Shown: in pieces, positions 33,753 through 42,987 of the stretch
Numbering within the stretch: the stretch's first letter is position 1
Layout: every line of letters starts with the position of its first letter
Assembly: GCF_023617245.1 (NCBI RefSeq)
Contig: NZ_CP067396.1
Span: forward strand, 2,232,001 to 2,296,000
Source of the DNA: Lysobacter enzymogenes
Lineage (GTDB): Bacteria > Pseudomonadota > Gammaproteobacteria > Xanthomonadales > Xanthomonadaceae
DNA: 64,000 nucleotides
Reading direction: 5' to 3'
Translations under genes and position numbers: made by a program
Notes under the pieces: model-generated
The model's database searches: none
What the model was told of the DNA's origin: nothing
Seen by the model: the letters and a program-made list of their open reading frames with translations, nothing else

Positions 33753-34538
33753 TCAGAACAGGCCCAGCACCGAGCGGGTCAGCGGGTTGGCCGGGTCCGA
33801 CAACAGTTTGGCGGTCAGCAGCAGCGACATGACCAGCAGCAGCGGGCGGATCACCCGCGCGCCGACACGCAAGGCCAGGTGCGCGCCGAGCTGGCCGCCG
33901 AGCACGCTCGACAGCGCCATCAGCAGGCCCAGGGTCCACAGCACCTGGCCGCCGACGATCAGGGCGAGCAGCGCGGCGACGTTGCTGGAGAGGTTGAGGA
34001 ACTTGGTGTGCGCGGTGGCCGAGACCAGCCCCATGCCGAACAAGGCGACCAGCGCGGTGGTCAGGAACGCGCCGGTGCCGGGGCCGAAGAAGCCGTCGTA
34101 AAAGCCGATCGCGGCGACCAGGCCGACCAGCGCCGCGGGACCGAGGCGGCTGTGCCGGTCGTCCTCGGAGGCTTTGGGCGCGAGCGCGAAGTAGACCACC
34201 ATCGCGATCAGCAGCACCGGGATCAGTCCGCTGAGGAACGCCGGGGAAACGTGTTGCAGGGTCAGGGCGCCCAGCGCGGAGCCCGCGAACGCGGCGAGCG
34301 CGGGCTTGCGGAAGCGGCGGAAATCGATCCTGCCCTTGCGCGCGAACGCATACACGGCGCTGGCCGTGCCGAAACTGCTCTGCAGCTTGTTGGTGGCGAT
34401 CGCGGCGACCGGCGGAATGCCCGCGGCCATCAGCGCCGGGATCGTCAGCAGTCCGCCGCCGCCGGCGAGCGCGTCGATCACGCCCGCCACGAACGCCACC
34501 GCCATGAGCAGCGCAATCACTTCGATGCCGAATTCCAT
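33753..34538 (-). CDS. TSUP-family sulphite/organosulphonate exporter-like membrane protein (TauE/SafE)
   Basis: 261 residues, eight predicted helices in two repeats. The signature of the family is clear in GVIDALAGGGGLLTIPALMA and ATNKLQSSFGTASAVYAFAR in the first half and GFYDGFFGPGTGAFLTTALV with TAHTKFLNLSSNVAALLALI in the second. Members transport sulphur-containing anions or act as permeases for small organic acids. It is separated from the DJ-1-like gene by about 100 nt on the same strand. No sulphur-metabolism gene is adjacent, so the substrate is open. Confidence 0.93.
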   Translation of the reverse strand: MEFGIEVIALLMAVAFVAGVIDALAGGGGLLTIPALMAAGIPPVAAIATNKLQSSFGTASAVYAFARKGRIDFRRFRKPALAAFAGSALGALTLQHVSPAFLSGLIPVLLIAMVVYFALAPKASEDDRHSRLGPAALVGLVAAIGFYDGFFGPGTGAFLTTALVALFGMGLVSATAHTKFLNLSSNVAALLALIVGGQVLWTLGLLMALSSVLGGQLGAHLALRVGARVIRPLLLVMSLLLTAKLLSDPANPLTRSVLGLF

Positions 34539-35193
34539 ACGTGACCTGAAAGCGTGTAGAGCGGCGTCGGAGTCGATGCGGCTTTATGCGCCGATTATGA
34601 AGCAAACCGCAGCGCCCACTGCGCCGGGCGCGGGCGCGGGTGCGACGCGAACAGGCCGCGCCGATCCGATGCGGGATTCGACGATGGCGGACCGGCGTCG
34701 CGTTGTCGCCCTGGCGGCCCCGGCGCGGGAGCATGCGCCGACCGGCGCGGCGGTTCGCGCAGCCGCGCGCGGTCCGTTGCCTGGATCGCCGCGGCCGGCC
34801 GCGACGTTCGCCCGGTGCGTCGACTCGCGCGCGCGCCGCGGCGTCCGCGCCATCGCGATCGCGAAAACGTGATGCAGCCCGGCGCGGCTGTTGCAGCGCA
34901 CATTGCGCCCGCTCGAAACCGTACGCTAGCGTCCGGGGGGCGATGACAGGGGCGGCGCAGCGGCATCGCAGTCGGCCGTCGTTGAGGTCCGTCGCAGATC
35001 GGCCACGGCGGCGACGGCGCCGGCCGCGTTGTCATGAGTCGGACTTGTCGCGAAGCGAGCCTGCGCACCGGGCTCGCGCTGGATTGCCCGTATCGCTCGT
35101 ACCGCCCGTATCGCCCAGCTTCTGCCTTCCGCACTTTCTCACCGGGCGCCCGCGTGCGCCCGCCGCGTACATCATCTCGAAGGGGAATTAAGG
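34539..35193. other. Gene-free spacer between the TSUP gene and the SGNH hydrolase gene
   Basis: About 650 nt without a credible reading frame. It presumably contains divergent promoters. A local imperfect repeat (cccgtatcgctcgtaccgcc followed by cgtatcgcc) occurs near 35087-35117. No hairpin or operator stands out. Confidence 0.4.
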
Positions 35194-36282
35194 ATGAAGA
35201 CTCTGTTCCGCAACAACGCGGGGCGGTTGCTCCCGGCTGCGGCCCTGTTCGCGCTCTGCGCGCCGGCCATGGCCAGCACCTTGAACCAGAACGTGTCGTG
35301 GACCATCGACCGGGCCGGCACCAGCACCGTCTACCGCACCGTCGCCTACGGCGATTCGATCTTCGCCGGCTACAACGGCTCGATCAGCAACGCGGCCAAG
35401 TACTCGGCGCCGACGGTGGACGCCGAATACCTGTCGGCGCGCTGGAACGCCGACATCGAGAACGTCCGCCGGGCCAAGTCCGGCGCGGTGGCGCGCGACG
35501 TGTACGAGAACAAGATCGTCGCCGAGCGCTCCTACATGCAGGCCGCCTCGACCCGCGCGGTGAGCTTCGAGATGTGCGGCAACGACGGGCTGCAGGCGCG
35601 CACCGCGTTCAAGGAACAGACCGGCACCTGCAACTACGCCGTGCTGGATTCGGCGGTGAACTCGTGCAAGACCTACGTGGCCGCGGCGATGGACTACATC
35701 AACGCCAACGCCCACGCCAACGTCAAGCTCAAGGTCGTCTCCAACCTGTACTACCCCGGCTACGCCGCCGACAACGTGCAGAGCTCGTGCCGCGACGCCG
35801 CCACCGGCCAGACCGTGAGCCTGCGCGACAAGTTCCTGCCGGCGATCGCCAAGATGAACTACTGGACGTGCGAGTACGCGCGCCAGAAGGGCTTCAAGTG
35901 CGCCGACAGCTTCGCCCAGTACATGGGCGCGGACTACGACAGCAACGGCGACGGCCAGATCGACGCCGACGCGCTGCGCTACGTGGTCGGCGACTCGGAG
36001 GCCAGCTACGTCAACCGCATCGCGGTGACCTTGCGCGCGACCTTGCGCGACGCCAACGCCAAGTTCGTTTCCTCGTCGAGTTCCTACGACTACATCCAGT
36101 CCGACGACACCCACCCGACCTACACCGGCGGCACGGTCTCGGCCGGCCTGTGGGGCGGCACCACCGGCAGCGGCGCGTCGCGCTATCCGACCATCAACAG
36201 CGGCCGCAACCCGATCTGGAACCAGTACGGGCACGAGCGCATGGGTTGGGCCTTGTCGGTGTACCAGCCGGCGAGCCCGTGA
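35194..36282 (+). CDS. Secreted SGNH/GDSL-family esterase or lipase
   Basis: 362 residues with a Sec signal peptide (KTLFRNNAGRLLPAAALFAL, cleavage after APAMA at about residue 27). The SGNH blocks are present: AYGDSIFAGYNG (block I Ser), FEMCGNDGL (block III Gly and Asn) and DDTHPTYTGG near the end (block V Asp-x-x-His). A calcium-loop-like segment DYDSNGDGQIDADAL lies at about residues 248-262. Several cysteines fit an extracellular disulphide-bonded enzyme. Start supported by AAGG just upstream. Probable role: degradation of lipid or acetylated polysaccharide by this predatory or saprophytic bacterium; the substrate is unknown. Confidence 0.88.
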   Translation: MKTLFRNNAGRLLPAAALFALCAPAMASTLNQNVSWTIDRAGTSTVYRTVAYGDSIFAGYNGSISNAAKYSAPTVDAEYLSARWNADIENVRRAKSGAVARDVYENKIVAERSYMQAASTRAVSFEMCGNDGLQARTAFKEQTGTCNYAVLDSAVNSCKTYVAAAMDYINANAHANVKLKVVSNLYYPGYAADNVQSSCRDAATGQTVSLRDKFLPAIAKMNYWTCEYARQKGFKCADSFAQYMGADYDSNGDGQIDADALRYVVGDSEASYVNRIAVTLRATLRDANAKFVSSSSSYDYIQSDDTHPTYTGGTVSAGLWGGTTGSGASRYPTINSGRNPIWNQYGHERMGWALSVYQPASP

Positions 36283-36310
36283 ACCGCGCGCAGGCTAAGG
36301 GCTTAGCGCC

Positions 36311-36976
36311 ATGACCGAACGCAATCGCGCGCAGGCTTCGCCGTCCCGCGCGGACGGCGCGGGCCTGCGCGTGATCGCGAAACCGCCGGCGCGCGATGGC
36401 CGGCGATGGGGCGCGGCCTGTGTCGCCGTCGCCGTCGTCGGGGCGCTGGTCGGCTGGTGGTTGTGGCCCGTGCGCGGCGCCAACGCCGGCGGCATGCCGC
36501 CGGCGCGCATCCAACACGATGCCGCCGCCACGTCCGTGGGCGGTTCGCCGGCGGCCGACGCCGCGGCGCGCGCGGCGTCGCGGCAGGAACCGCCGACGAT
36601 GCCGAGCGACGATCCCGACGACCTCGCCGCGTATTTCCGCCCCGGCGATCCGGAGCCGAGCGGCGCGCAGGTCATCGAGGCCTTGCACCAGGCCGGCGTG
36701 CGCACCGGCATCGGCGCGTTCAATCCGCCCGGCACCAGCCCGCCGCTGGCCGGTCTGGCGGTGCCGGCCGATTACGAATTGCCGACCGGTTACGTGCGCC
36801 ATCACCAGGTCACCGACGAGGGCGTGCCGATCGAACCGGTGTTGATGTTCGCGCCCGGTTTCGTCCTGCGCGACGCGCGCGGGCGGCCGATCGCGATGCC
36901 GGACAACCGGATCGTGCCGCCGGAACTGGCGCCGCCGGGCATGCCGCAGCGCCAGATCGAGATTCCCCGCCACTGA
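36311..36976 (+). CDS. Single-pass membrane protein of unknown function upstream of the Lnt-like gene
   Basis: 221 residues: a basic N-terminus (MTERNRAQASPSRADGAG), one transmembrane helix at about 34-52 (ACVAVAVVGALVGWWLW), then a periplasmic Pro/Ala-rich domain containing FRPGDPEPSGAQVIEALHQA and PTGYVRHHQVTDEGVPIEPV. No recognisable family. It is 29 nt after the SGNH hydrolase gene and 23 nt before the Lnt-like gene, so the three may be one transcript. The tight spacing to the Lnt-like protein suggests a functional pair. Confidence 0.75.
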   Translation: MTERNRAQASPSRADGAGLRVIAKPPARDGRRWGAACVAVAVVGALVGWWLWPVRGANAGGMPPARIQHDAAATSVGGSPAADAAARAASRQEPPTMPSDDPDDLAAYFRPGDPEPSGAQVIEALHQAGVRTGIGAFNPPGTSPPLAGLAVPADYELPTGYVRHHQVTDEGVPIEPVLMFAPGFVLRDARGRPIAMPDNRIVPPELAPPGMPQRQIEIPRH

Positions 36977-36999
36977 CACCGCGACACGGAGCGTTCGAT

Positions 37000-39462
37000 T
37001 TGGTCCAGGAGCGGTCGTCCCTGTCCCGCTGGCGCGGTCCGGCCGGCATGCTCGCCACTGCGCTCTTGCTCGGCCTGTACGCCCGTGGCGGCCTCGCCTG
37101 GGGCCTGGGCTTCGTCGCGCTGGTGCCGTGGCTGCTGGCGCTCGGGCGCGGCACGACCCTGCGCGGCGCGCTGGCGAGCGGCGCGCTGATGAGCGTCGCC
37201 TTCGTCGCGGCGGTGTTCTATTGGTTCGGCGCGGCGATCGGCGCCTATGTCGGCGTCGGCGCGACGACGGCGACCGCGGCGCTGCTGGCGCTGGCGCCGT
37301 TGATGCAGCCGCAATGGCTGGCGTTCGCGCTGGCGAGGCAATGGGCCGGGCGCCGCTACGGCGCAGTACTGCGCGCGCTGGCCGCGACCTCGGCGTGGCT
37401 GGCCTGCGAATGGCTGGCGCCGAAAGCGCTGGGCGACACCCTGGGGCACGGCCTGTATCCGTCGGCGACGTTGCGCCAGGTCGCCGACCTCGGCGGCGCC
37501 GCCGGGCTGACCGCGTTGCTGCTGCTGGTCAACGAAGCCGTGGCGACGGCGATCGAACGGCGCGGACAGGGCGCGCGCGCGCTGGCGCGGCCGCTGGCGG
37601 CCGCGGCGCTGATCGTGGCGTGCATGGCCGGCTACGGCATGGCGCGCCGCGCGGCCTTGCAGGCGCCGCCGGCGCCGGCGCCGGCGCTGCGGGTGGCGAT
37701 GGTCCAGGCCAGCATCGTCGACTACGAGCGCCTGCGCGGGCAGATCGGCGCCTATGCGGTGGTGCGCAAGGTGCTCGACGCGCACTACGCGCTGTCGGCC
37801 TCGGCGATCAACGATCACGGCGCGGACGTATTGCTGTGGTCGGAGACGGTCTATCCCACCAGCTTCGGCCATCCGCGCAGCGAAGACGGCGCCGCGTTCG
37901 ACCGCGAACTGCAGGGCTTCGTCGATCACGCCGGCGTGCCGCTGGTGTTCGGCACCTACGACCGCGACGCGCTCGGCGAGTACAACGCGGCCGCGTTGCT
38001 GGAGCCGGGCAAGGGACTGCTCGGCGTCTATCGCAAGACCTATCCGTTCCCGTTGACCGAGCACGTGCCGGCGTGGCTCGACGGCCCGCTGTTGCGCCGC
38101 GCGCTGCCGTGGACCGGCGGCTGGCGTCCGGGCGACGGCGCGCGGGTGCTGCCGCTGCGCAGCGCCGACGGCCGCGAAGTCAACGTGGTGCCGCTGATCT
38201 GCCTGGACGACGTGCATCCCGACCTCGCCATCGACGGCGCCCGGCTCGGCGCGCAGGCGATCGTCGGCATGTCCAACGATTCCTGGTTCACCCATTACCC
38301 GGTGGGCGCGCGCCTGCATCTGGCGGTCGCGGCGTTCCGCAGCATCGAGACCCGGCTGCCGCAGGTGCGCGTCACCAGCAACGGGCTCAGCGCGATCATC
38401 GACGAGAGCGGCGAAGTGCTGGCGCACACCGCGACCGGCGACCGGGCGGTGCTGACCGCGGCGATCGGCGCGCGCGCGCCGATGCCGACGCTGATGGTGC
38501 GCTGGGGCGATTGGGTCGGGCGCGCGGGCGCGGGAGTGCTGCTGGGATTGGCGATGCTGGCGGTGTGGCAGTCGGTGCGCCGTCGCGCGGCCGCGGCGCC
38601 GCGCGAGGAAACCACGGTCGATGCGGCGGTGCTGACGCCGCCCTGGCGCGCGCTGGCCGGCGCGTTGCGGCTGTGCGCCGGGCTGGGGTTGGCGTGGCTG
38701 GCGTTCGACATGCTGACCCGCATCGGCTTGCAGATCCAATCCTTGTCGCAACTGCGCCTGTTCGCGATGGCGGTGGTGGCGCCGGCGGTGGCGGCGTGGG
38801 CGATCGGGCGCGCGTTCGCGGCGCAGCTGCGGGTCGAAGACGGGATGTGGGTGCTGGAACAGCGGCGGCAGCGGATCGAACTGCCGCTGGCGTCGGTCGC
38901 CGCGCTGCGGCCGTGGCGCATCGCGTTGCCGGGCAGCGGCGTAGACGTGCGCCTGGCCGAGGGCCCGCGCTGGACCCGCGGCCTGGCGCTGGCGCGGCCG
39001 CAATCGCTGCTGCGGCTGTTGGCGGCCGGCGGCGCGTCGGTGCGCTGGGAAGGCCGTTTCGCCGCCGCCTGGGCCGAGTGGGCCCAGGCCCGCGCCGACG
39101 CGCACCGGCGCCGGCTCGATCACCCGCTGGCGAAGTTCGCGCTGTTGCCGCTGTTGCTGGCGTTGGTGGCGTTCCGGCTGCATCAGGTCATCGCCTTCGG
39201 CGGCACCTTCGGCGAGTACTACAGCTACGGGCTCGGCGCGTACCTGACCGGCCTGCTGATCTGGTGGGCGTCGTGGTCGATCGGCCTGATGCTGCTCGCG
39301 GCGGTGTTGCGGATCGGCATCGAAGCCGCGGTGGCGGCGGCCTCTATCTTGCGCGCCACGCGGGCCGCGGCGGTGCGCGACGCGCTGGAATGGCTGGGCC
39401 GGGCGGCGTTCTATCTCGGCGTGCCGGCATGGCTGGCGTGGCGATTGCTGTCGGCGGGATGA
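37000..39462 (+). CDS. Large Lnt-like nitrilase-superfamily membrane protein with a C-terminal extension
   Basis: 820 residues. The N-terminal half looks like apolipoprotein N-acyltransferase: membrane helices, then a carbon-nitrogen hydrolase domain starting LRVAMVQASIVDY with the catalytic triad Glu282 (LLWSETVYP), Lys346 (VYRKTYPFPLTEHVP) and Cys401 (VPLICLDDVHP). The residue after the usual Cys-Tyr-Glu is altered (CLDD), so the acyl acceptor may differ. After residue about 510 a further region of about 310 residues carries several helices with a soluble part between (LEQRRQRIELPLASVAALRP). I chose the TTG at 37000 with GGAG 8 nt upstream; the next ATG at 37048 would trim the first 16 residues. 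A housekeeping lnt is expected elsewhere. Confidence 0.8.
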   Translation: MVQERSSLSRWRGPAGMLATALLLGLYARGGLAWGLGFVALVPWLLALGRGTTLRGALASGALMSVAFVAAVFYWFGAAIGAYVGVGATTATAALLALAPLMQPQWLAFALARQWAGRRYGAVLRALAATSAWLACEWLAPKALGDTLGHGLYPSATLRQVADLGGAAGLTALLLLVNEAVATAIERRGQGARALARPLAAAALIVACMAGYGMARRAALQAPPAPAPALRVAMVQASIVDYERLRGQIGAYAVVRKVLDAHYALSASAINDHGADVLLWSETVYPTSFGHPRSEDGAAFDRELQGFVDHAGVPLVFGTYDRDALGEYNAAALLEPGKGLLGVYRKTYPFPLTEHVPAWLDGPLLRRALPWTGGWRPGDGARVLPLRSADGREVNVVPLICLDDVHPDLAIDGARLGAQAIVGMSNDSWFTHYPVGARLHLAVAAFRSIETRLPQVRVTSNGLSAIIDESGEVLAHTATGDRAVLTAAIGARAPMPTLMVRWGDWVGRAGAGVLLGLAMLAVWQSVRRRAAAAPREETTVDAAVLTPPWRALAGALRLCAGLGLAWLAFDMLTRIGLQIQSLSQLRLFAMAVVAPAVAAWAIGRAFAAQLRVEDGMWVLEQRRQRIELPLASVAALRPWRIALPGSGVDVRLAEGPRWTRGLALARPQSLLRLLAAGGASVRWEGRFAAAWAEWAQARADAHRRRLDHPLAKFALLPLLLALVAFRLHQVIAFGGTFGEYYSYGLGAYLTGLLIWWASWSIGLMLLAAVLRIGIEAAVAAASILRATRAAAVRDALEWLGRAAFYLGVPAWLAWRLLSAG

Positions 39463-39720
39463 GCCGGGCGGCGGGCGGAGCAGGACGAAGCTCGCGCGCA
39501 TGCGCCGCACTTCGCGCGCCGGGGTCTTTCCGCACCCATTGGGCCGGCCGCTCGACCGACGGTTGAGGTCGTCGACGCGGTCCGGCCTCGCAGCGAACCT
39601 ATCCGCGAACCGCGCTGCGATTATGCGGACTTCCGCATCCCAACCGGGCAAGCGCGACTAGTCCGGCGCGCCGCGCCGGTGCGAGCATCGCCGGGGTCGT
39701 CCGCCGCCGCTGGAGCTTCG

Positions 39721-41136
39721 ATGAGCCTCGCCGCCCGCCTGTTGCGCCGCAAGTCGGTCGAACAACTGCAACGCCAGGCGCAAACGCGCGGCGAACTGCA
39801 ACGGGTGCTGGGGCTGTGGCATCTGACCGCGATCGGCCTGGGCGGGATCATCGGCGTGGGCATCTTCGTGCTGACCGGCACCGTCGCCGCCGATCACGCC
39901 GGGCCGGCGGTGGTGCTGTCGTTCGTCATCGCCGGCATCGCCAGCGCCGCGGCGGCGCTGTGCTACGCCGAGTTCGCCGGTTTGATCCCGGTCTCGGGCA
40001 GCGCCTACACCTACGGTTACGCGGTGCTCGGCGAGTTCGCCGGCTGGCTGATCGGCTGGGACCTGCTGCTGGAATTCGCGTTGATCGCCGCGGTGGTGGC
40101 GGTGGGCTGGTCGGGCTACGTGCAGGCCTTGCTGGCCGCGGCCGGGGTCGAACTGCCGCTGTGGGCGCGCGGCGCGTACTTCGGCGACGTGCCGGGGCAG
40201 TGGGTGAACCTGCCGGCGGTGTTCGTGGCGTTGGCGATCACCGCGCTGCTGGCGTTCGGCACCCAGGCCGGCGCGCGCTTCAACACCGTGGTGGTGGCGA
40301 TCAAGATCGGCGCGGCGGTGTTGGTGATCGCCGCCGGCGCGGCCTTCGTCGATCCGGCGCGCTGGCAGCCGTTCATGCCGTTCGGCTTCGGCGGCGTGGT
40401 CACCGGCGCCTCGATCGTGTTCTTCGCCGTGTTCGGCTACGAGATGATGACCACCGCGGCCGAGGAGGCGGTGAACCCGCAACGCGACCTGCCGCGCGCG
40501 GTGGTGCTGTCGCTGGCGATCGCGATGACGCTGTACGTCGGCATCTGCCTGGTGCTGACCGGCATCGTCTCCTACGCCACGCTCGACAACGACGCGCCGG
40601 TCGCCAACGCGTTCGCCGCGATCGGCATGCCGCGGGTGATGGTGGCGATTTCGCTGGCCTCGATCTGCGGCATCACCAGCGTGATCTTCGCCAACCTGAT
40701 GGCCGGCGCGCGGATCTGGTTCGCGCTGGCCCGCGACGGCCTGCTGCCGGCGTGGTTCGGCCAGGCCCATCCGCGCTGGCGCACGCCGTGGCGCACGACC
40801 TGGCTGATCGGCGCGGCGGCGGCGCTGGCGGCGGGATTGTTCACCCTGGAAGAACTCGCCAAGCTGGTCAACATCGGCGTGCTGAGTGCGTTCGTGGTGA
40901 TCTGCAGCGCGGTGCTGGTGCTGCGCCGGACCCGACCGGAGCTGGAGCGGCCGTTCCGCACGCCGTTCTCGCCGTGGGTGCCGCTGATCGGGATCGGTTT
41001 TTCGCTGTGGCTGATCTCGGGCCTGCCGTGGGTCACCTACGAGCGTTTCGCACTGTGGTTGCTGCTCGGCTGCGCGGTGTATTTCGGTTACGGCATCCGC
41101 CACAGCCGGCTGGCGGACGCGTCCGCCGGCGCTTGA
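39721..41136 (+). CDS. APC-superfamily cationic amino acid permease
   Basis: Inner-membrane transporter, 471 residues, about twelve to fourteen helices. The CAT/YfnA subtype is indicated by LWHLTAIGLGGIIGVGIFVL, the helix-2 region CYAEFAGLIPVSGSAYTYGY, ASIVFFAVFGYEMMTTAAEE with NPQRDLPRAVV, and SVIFANLMAGARIWFALARD. The ATG at 39721 is preceded by GGAG about 10 nt upstream. It stands alone. It could import arginine or ornithine, which would feed the tetramate cluster, but no evidence links them. Confidence 0.92.
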   Translation: MSLAARLLRRKSVEQLQRQAQTRGELQRVLGLWHLTAIGLGGIIGVGIFVLTGTVAADHAGPAVVLSFVIAGIASAAAALCYAEFAGLIPVSGSAYTYGYAVLGEFAGWLIGWDLLLEFALIAAVVAVGWSGYVQALLAAAGVELPLWARGAYFGDVPGQWVNLPAVFVALAITALLAFGTQAGARFNTVVVAIKIGAAVLVIAAGAAFVDPARWQPFMPFGFGGVVTGASIVFFAVFGYEMMTTAAEEAVNPQRDLPRAVVLSLAIAMTLYVGICLVLTGIVSYATLDNDAPVANAFAAIGMPRVMVAISLASICGITSVIFANLMAGARIWFALARDGLLPAWFGQAHPRWRTPWRTTWLIGAAAALAAGLFTLEELAKLVNIGVLSAFVVICSAVLVLRRTRPELERPFRTPFSPWVPLIGIGFSLWLISGLPWVTYERFALWLLLGCAVYFGYGIRHSRLADASAGA

Positions 41137-41267
41137 GCGCGTCGCGGCGCGCGCGCACCGCGGCCGTTCGACGCGCGTCCGCGCAAGCTGGGCGGCTTCA
41201 AGCCGGCCTGCTCCAAGCCGGCTTGCCCGAAGTTGACCTGCGCGAAGTGCGGCCTTACGCGCCGCGC

Positions 41268-41549
41268 TCAGCGCTGGCCGCTGGCGGCGTGGCCCTGCAT
41301 TTGCGCCGCGCCGGGCGGGTAACGCGCGGCCTGCGCCGCTTCGGCGGCTTCGTCCAGCGCGTCGGCGGCGATCGCGCGCGCGGGCTTGGCCGTCGCCGCG
41401 CACGGCGACGCGGCCGGCGCGGCGGCGCTGGCCCGGGCGTAATCGCGGCCGTGGCAGGTAGGCAGGCACGCGGCCGCCAGCAGGCAGGCGCCGGCGATCA
41501 GCGCGGCCGCGCTCGGAGGCGTAAGGGCTACGCCGAGGGTGGTTTTCAT
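41268..41549 (-). CDS. Small Ala-rich lipoprotein, unknown
   Basis: 93 residues. The N-terminus has a hydrophobic segment ending in LLAAAC, a usable lipobox (Cys about residue 28), and a further Cys pair (LPTCHGRDY, SPCAAT). The C-terminal part is Ala-rich and helical (ALDEAAEAAQAARYPPGAAQ), like the product at 32207-32689. A CTAGG-N6-CCTAG palindrome lies about 195 nt upstream. The Shine-Dalgarno is weak and the gene is small, so support is moderate. The upstream gap 41550-41869 holds no other gene. Confidence 0.6.
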   Translation of the reverse strand: MKTTLGVALTPPSAAALIAGACLLAAACLPTCHGRDYARASAAAPAASPCAATAKPARAIAADALDEAAEAAQAARYPPGAAQMQGHAASGQR

Positions 41550-41742
41550 GCGATACCGAGGAAGTGTGGCGGGTGCGGCCGCTGCGGCCGCGGTGCGCGT
41601 TCGGACGCGCTTATCTGTTGGTGGCTTCGCCGATCTTGATGGCGCGGTGCGGCGACTGCATGTGCAAGACGTCCCCCTCAGGCCGCGGCGAGGATCGCGC
41701 GCGAAGTGCGGCATTGCACGCGAATGCGGCCGCGCGCGCCAG

Positions 41743-41758
41743 CTAGGAGCGACCCTAG
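41743..41758 (-). promoter_or_regulatory. CTAGG-N6-CCTAG palindrome
   Basis: ctaggagcgaccctag, identical over 16 nt to the site at 42988-43003 and with matching flank (gccag before it). It lies 194 nt upstream of the small lipoprotein gene (41549, minus) and about 110 nt beyond the stop side of the peptidase gene, so the lipoprotein gene is the likely target. Confidence 0.5.
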
Positions 41759-41869
41759 TGGCGCCGGGAGACGGCGCGCGGGAGACGCGCGTCGGCGTAG
41801 GGCCGCGTCGGGCGGCGGCGTTCGCTCTGGCGGCCCGCTAACGCAGGTCGGCGGTGCGCTGGCTCAACG

Positions 41870-42886
41870 TCAGAGTCCGAGATTGTTCCAGACCTGCTGC
41901 AGTCCGCCCTGGCGGTAGGCCGGCAGCATCGCGCGCGCCTCGCCGGCGCCGAGGCCGGGGTGGTACTCGACGTGCGGGCGGTCGGTGATGCCGCGCCAGT
42001 TGCCGCCCCATTCCAGGCCGTTGGCGACCGCGATCTCGCCGTAGCGGTCCCAGTTGCCGTTCTCCGGCCAGCTCGGCTGGCCGCGCGCGTCGTTGAAGGC
42101 GATGTCCGCCGCCAGTCCGTAGTTGTGCCAGGAACTGCCGCCGGTGGCGTTGGTGACGATCCGGCCCGGCGCGGTGCGGCCCTGCGCATACAGCGCGTTC
42201 TGCTCGGCGACGCTGCGGTAGGTGTCGGTCACGCGCATGTCCATGCCTTCGCGGCGCGCGCGAGAGATCACTGATTCGACCCGCTGGGTCAGCGCGCGGT
42301 TGAGGTCGGCGCTGTCCAGGCGCGCGTTGGGATCGGCGGCGTGCAGGTCGACCAGGTTGCGCGTCTGCCCGGCCGCATCGGCTTCGCGCAGTTGCACGCG
42401 GGTGTTGATGTCGTCGTAGACGCTGCGCGGCGCGGTCTCGCCGGCGAGCTGCACCTGGCCGTCGTTGCGGATGCTGCCGGCGACCTGGCCGTCGGCGCCG
42501 ATCAGTTCGCCGTTGCGGATGTCGTAGGTCTGCCCGTCCAGGGTCAGGGTCCCGGCGTCGGGCGTCAGCGCGCTCGGCGTGGCCTGCGGGTCCAGCGTTT
42601 GCTCGGCCACGCCTTGCAGATAGGTCGCAGTGGCCAGGTTCGGCGCGGCGTTGAACGCGTCCAGCGCCTGCACCTGCTGTTCGACGCTGAGCTGGGCGTA
42701 GTTCGGATCGGCGGTGAGCGCGGCCAGCGCGGCCGTGGCCTGGGGATTGTTCTCCAGTTCGTCGTCGAGTTCCTGCGCGCGGGTTTCGGCCGCGGTCGGC
42801 GCGGTTTGCGCGGTGTGCGAAACGGACTGGCTGTCCTGGGTGCTGGAACTGCCTGAGCTGCCTGAAGCGCCGTTGACGCTGTCCAT
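41870..42886 (-). CDS. Leaderless M15-family peptidoglycan peptidase with an N-terminal accessory domain
   Basis: 338 residues. The C-terminal M15 (VanY / L-Ala-D-Glu or D-Ala-D-Ala peptidase) domain is recognisable: DMRVTDTYRSVAEQNALYAQ (substrate-side YRS), the zinc ligands His254 and Asp261 in SSWHNYGLAADIAFND, and His305 in RPHVEYHPG. The N-terminal 190 residues are unusual: Ser/Gly/Gln rich (MDSVNGASGSSGSSSTQDSQ), then acidic helices and a repeated beta motif (GTLTLDGQTYDIRNGELIGA). There is no Sec or Tat signal, so export to the murein requires another route. Start supported by AGGAG 9 nt upstream. A CTAGG palindrome lies 102 nt upstream. Probable role in prey lysis or secretion-associated murein cutting. 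Confidence 0.85.
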   Translation of the reverse strand: MDSVNGASGSSGSSSTQDSQSVSHTAQTAPTAAETRAQELDDELENNPQATAALAALTADPNYAQLSVEQQVQALDAFNAAPNLATATYLQGVAEQTLDPQATPSALTPDAGTLTLDGQTYDIRNGELIGADGQVAGSIRNDGQVQLAGETAPRSVYDDINTRVQLREADAAGQTRNLVDLHAADPNARLDSADLNRALTQRVESVISRARREGMDMRVTDTYRSVAEQNALYAQGRTAPGRIVTNATGGSSWHNYGLAADIAFNDARGQPSWPENGNWDRYGEIAVANGLEWGGNWRGITDRPHVEYHPGLGAGEARAMLPAYRQGGLQQVWNNLGL

Positions 42887-42987
42887 GGGCCGGTCTCCTG
42901 GTCGTGCGCCGTCGCGACGGAATGCAGCCGTGCGCGGCGGCGGTGGGCGTAGCGTCCATTGCAGGCGCTGCGGGCGCGCGCGGCCAG

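Noticed and set aside
34539..35193. Small plus-strand frames in the spacer before the SGNH hydrolase gene
   Set aside because: Arg/Ala-rich translations without ribosome sites, domains or coding-like third-position bias.
41549..41869. Plus-strand small gene near 41564-41918
   Set aside because: Frames there cross the CTAGG operator and are Arg-rich without a ribosome site.
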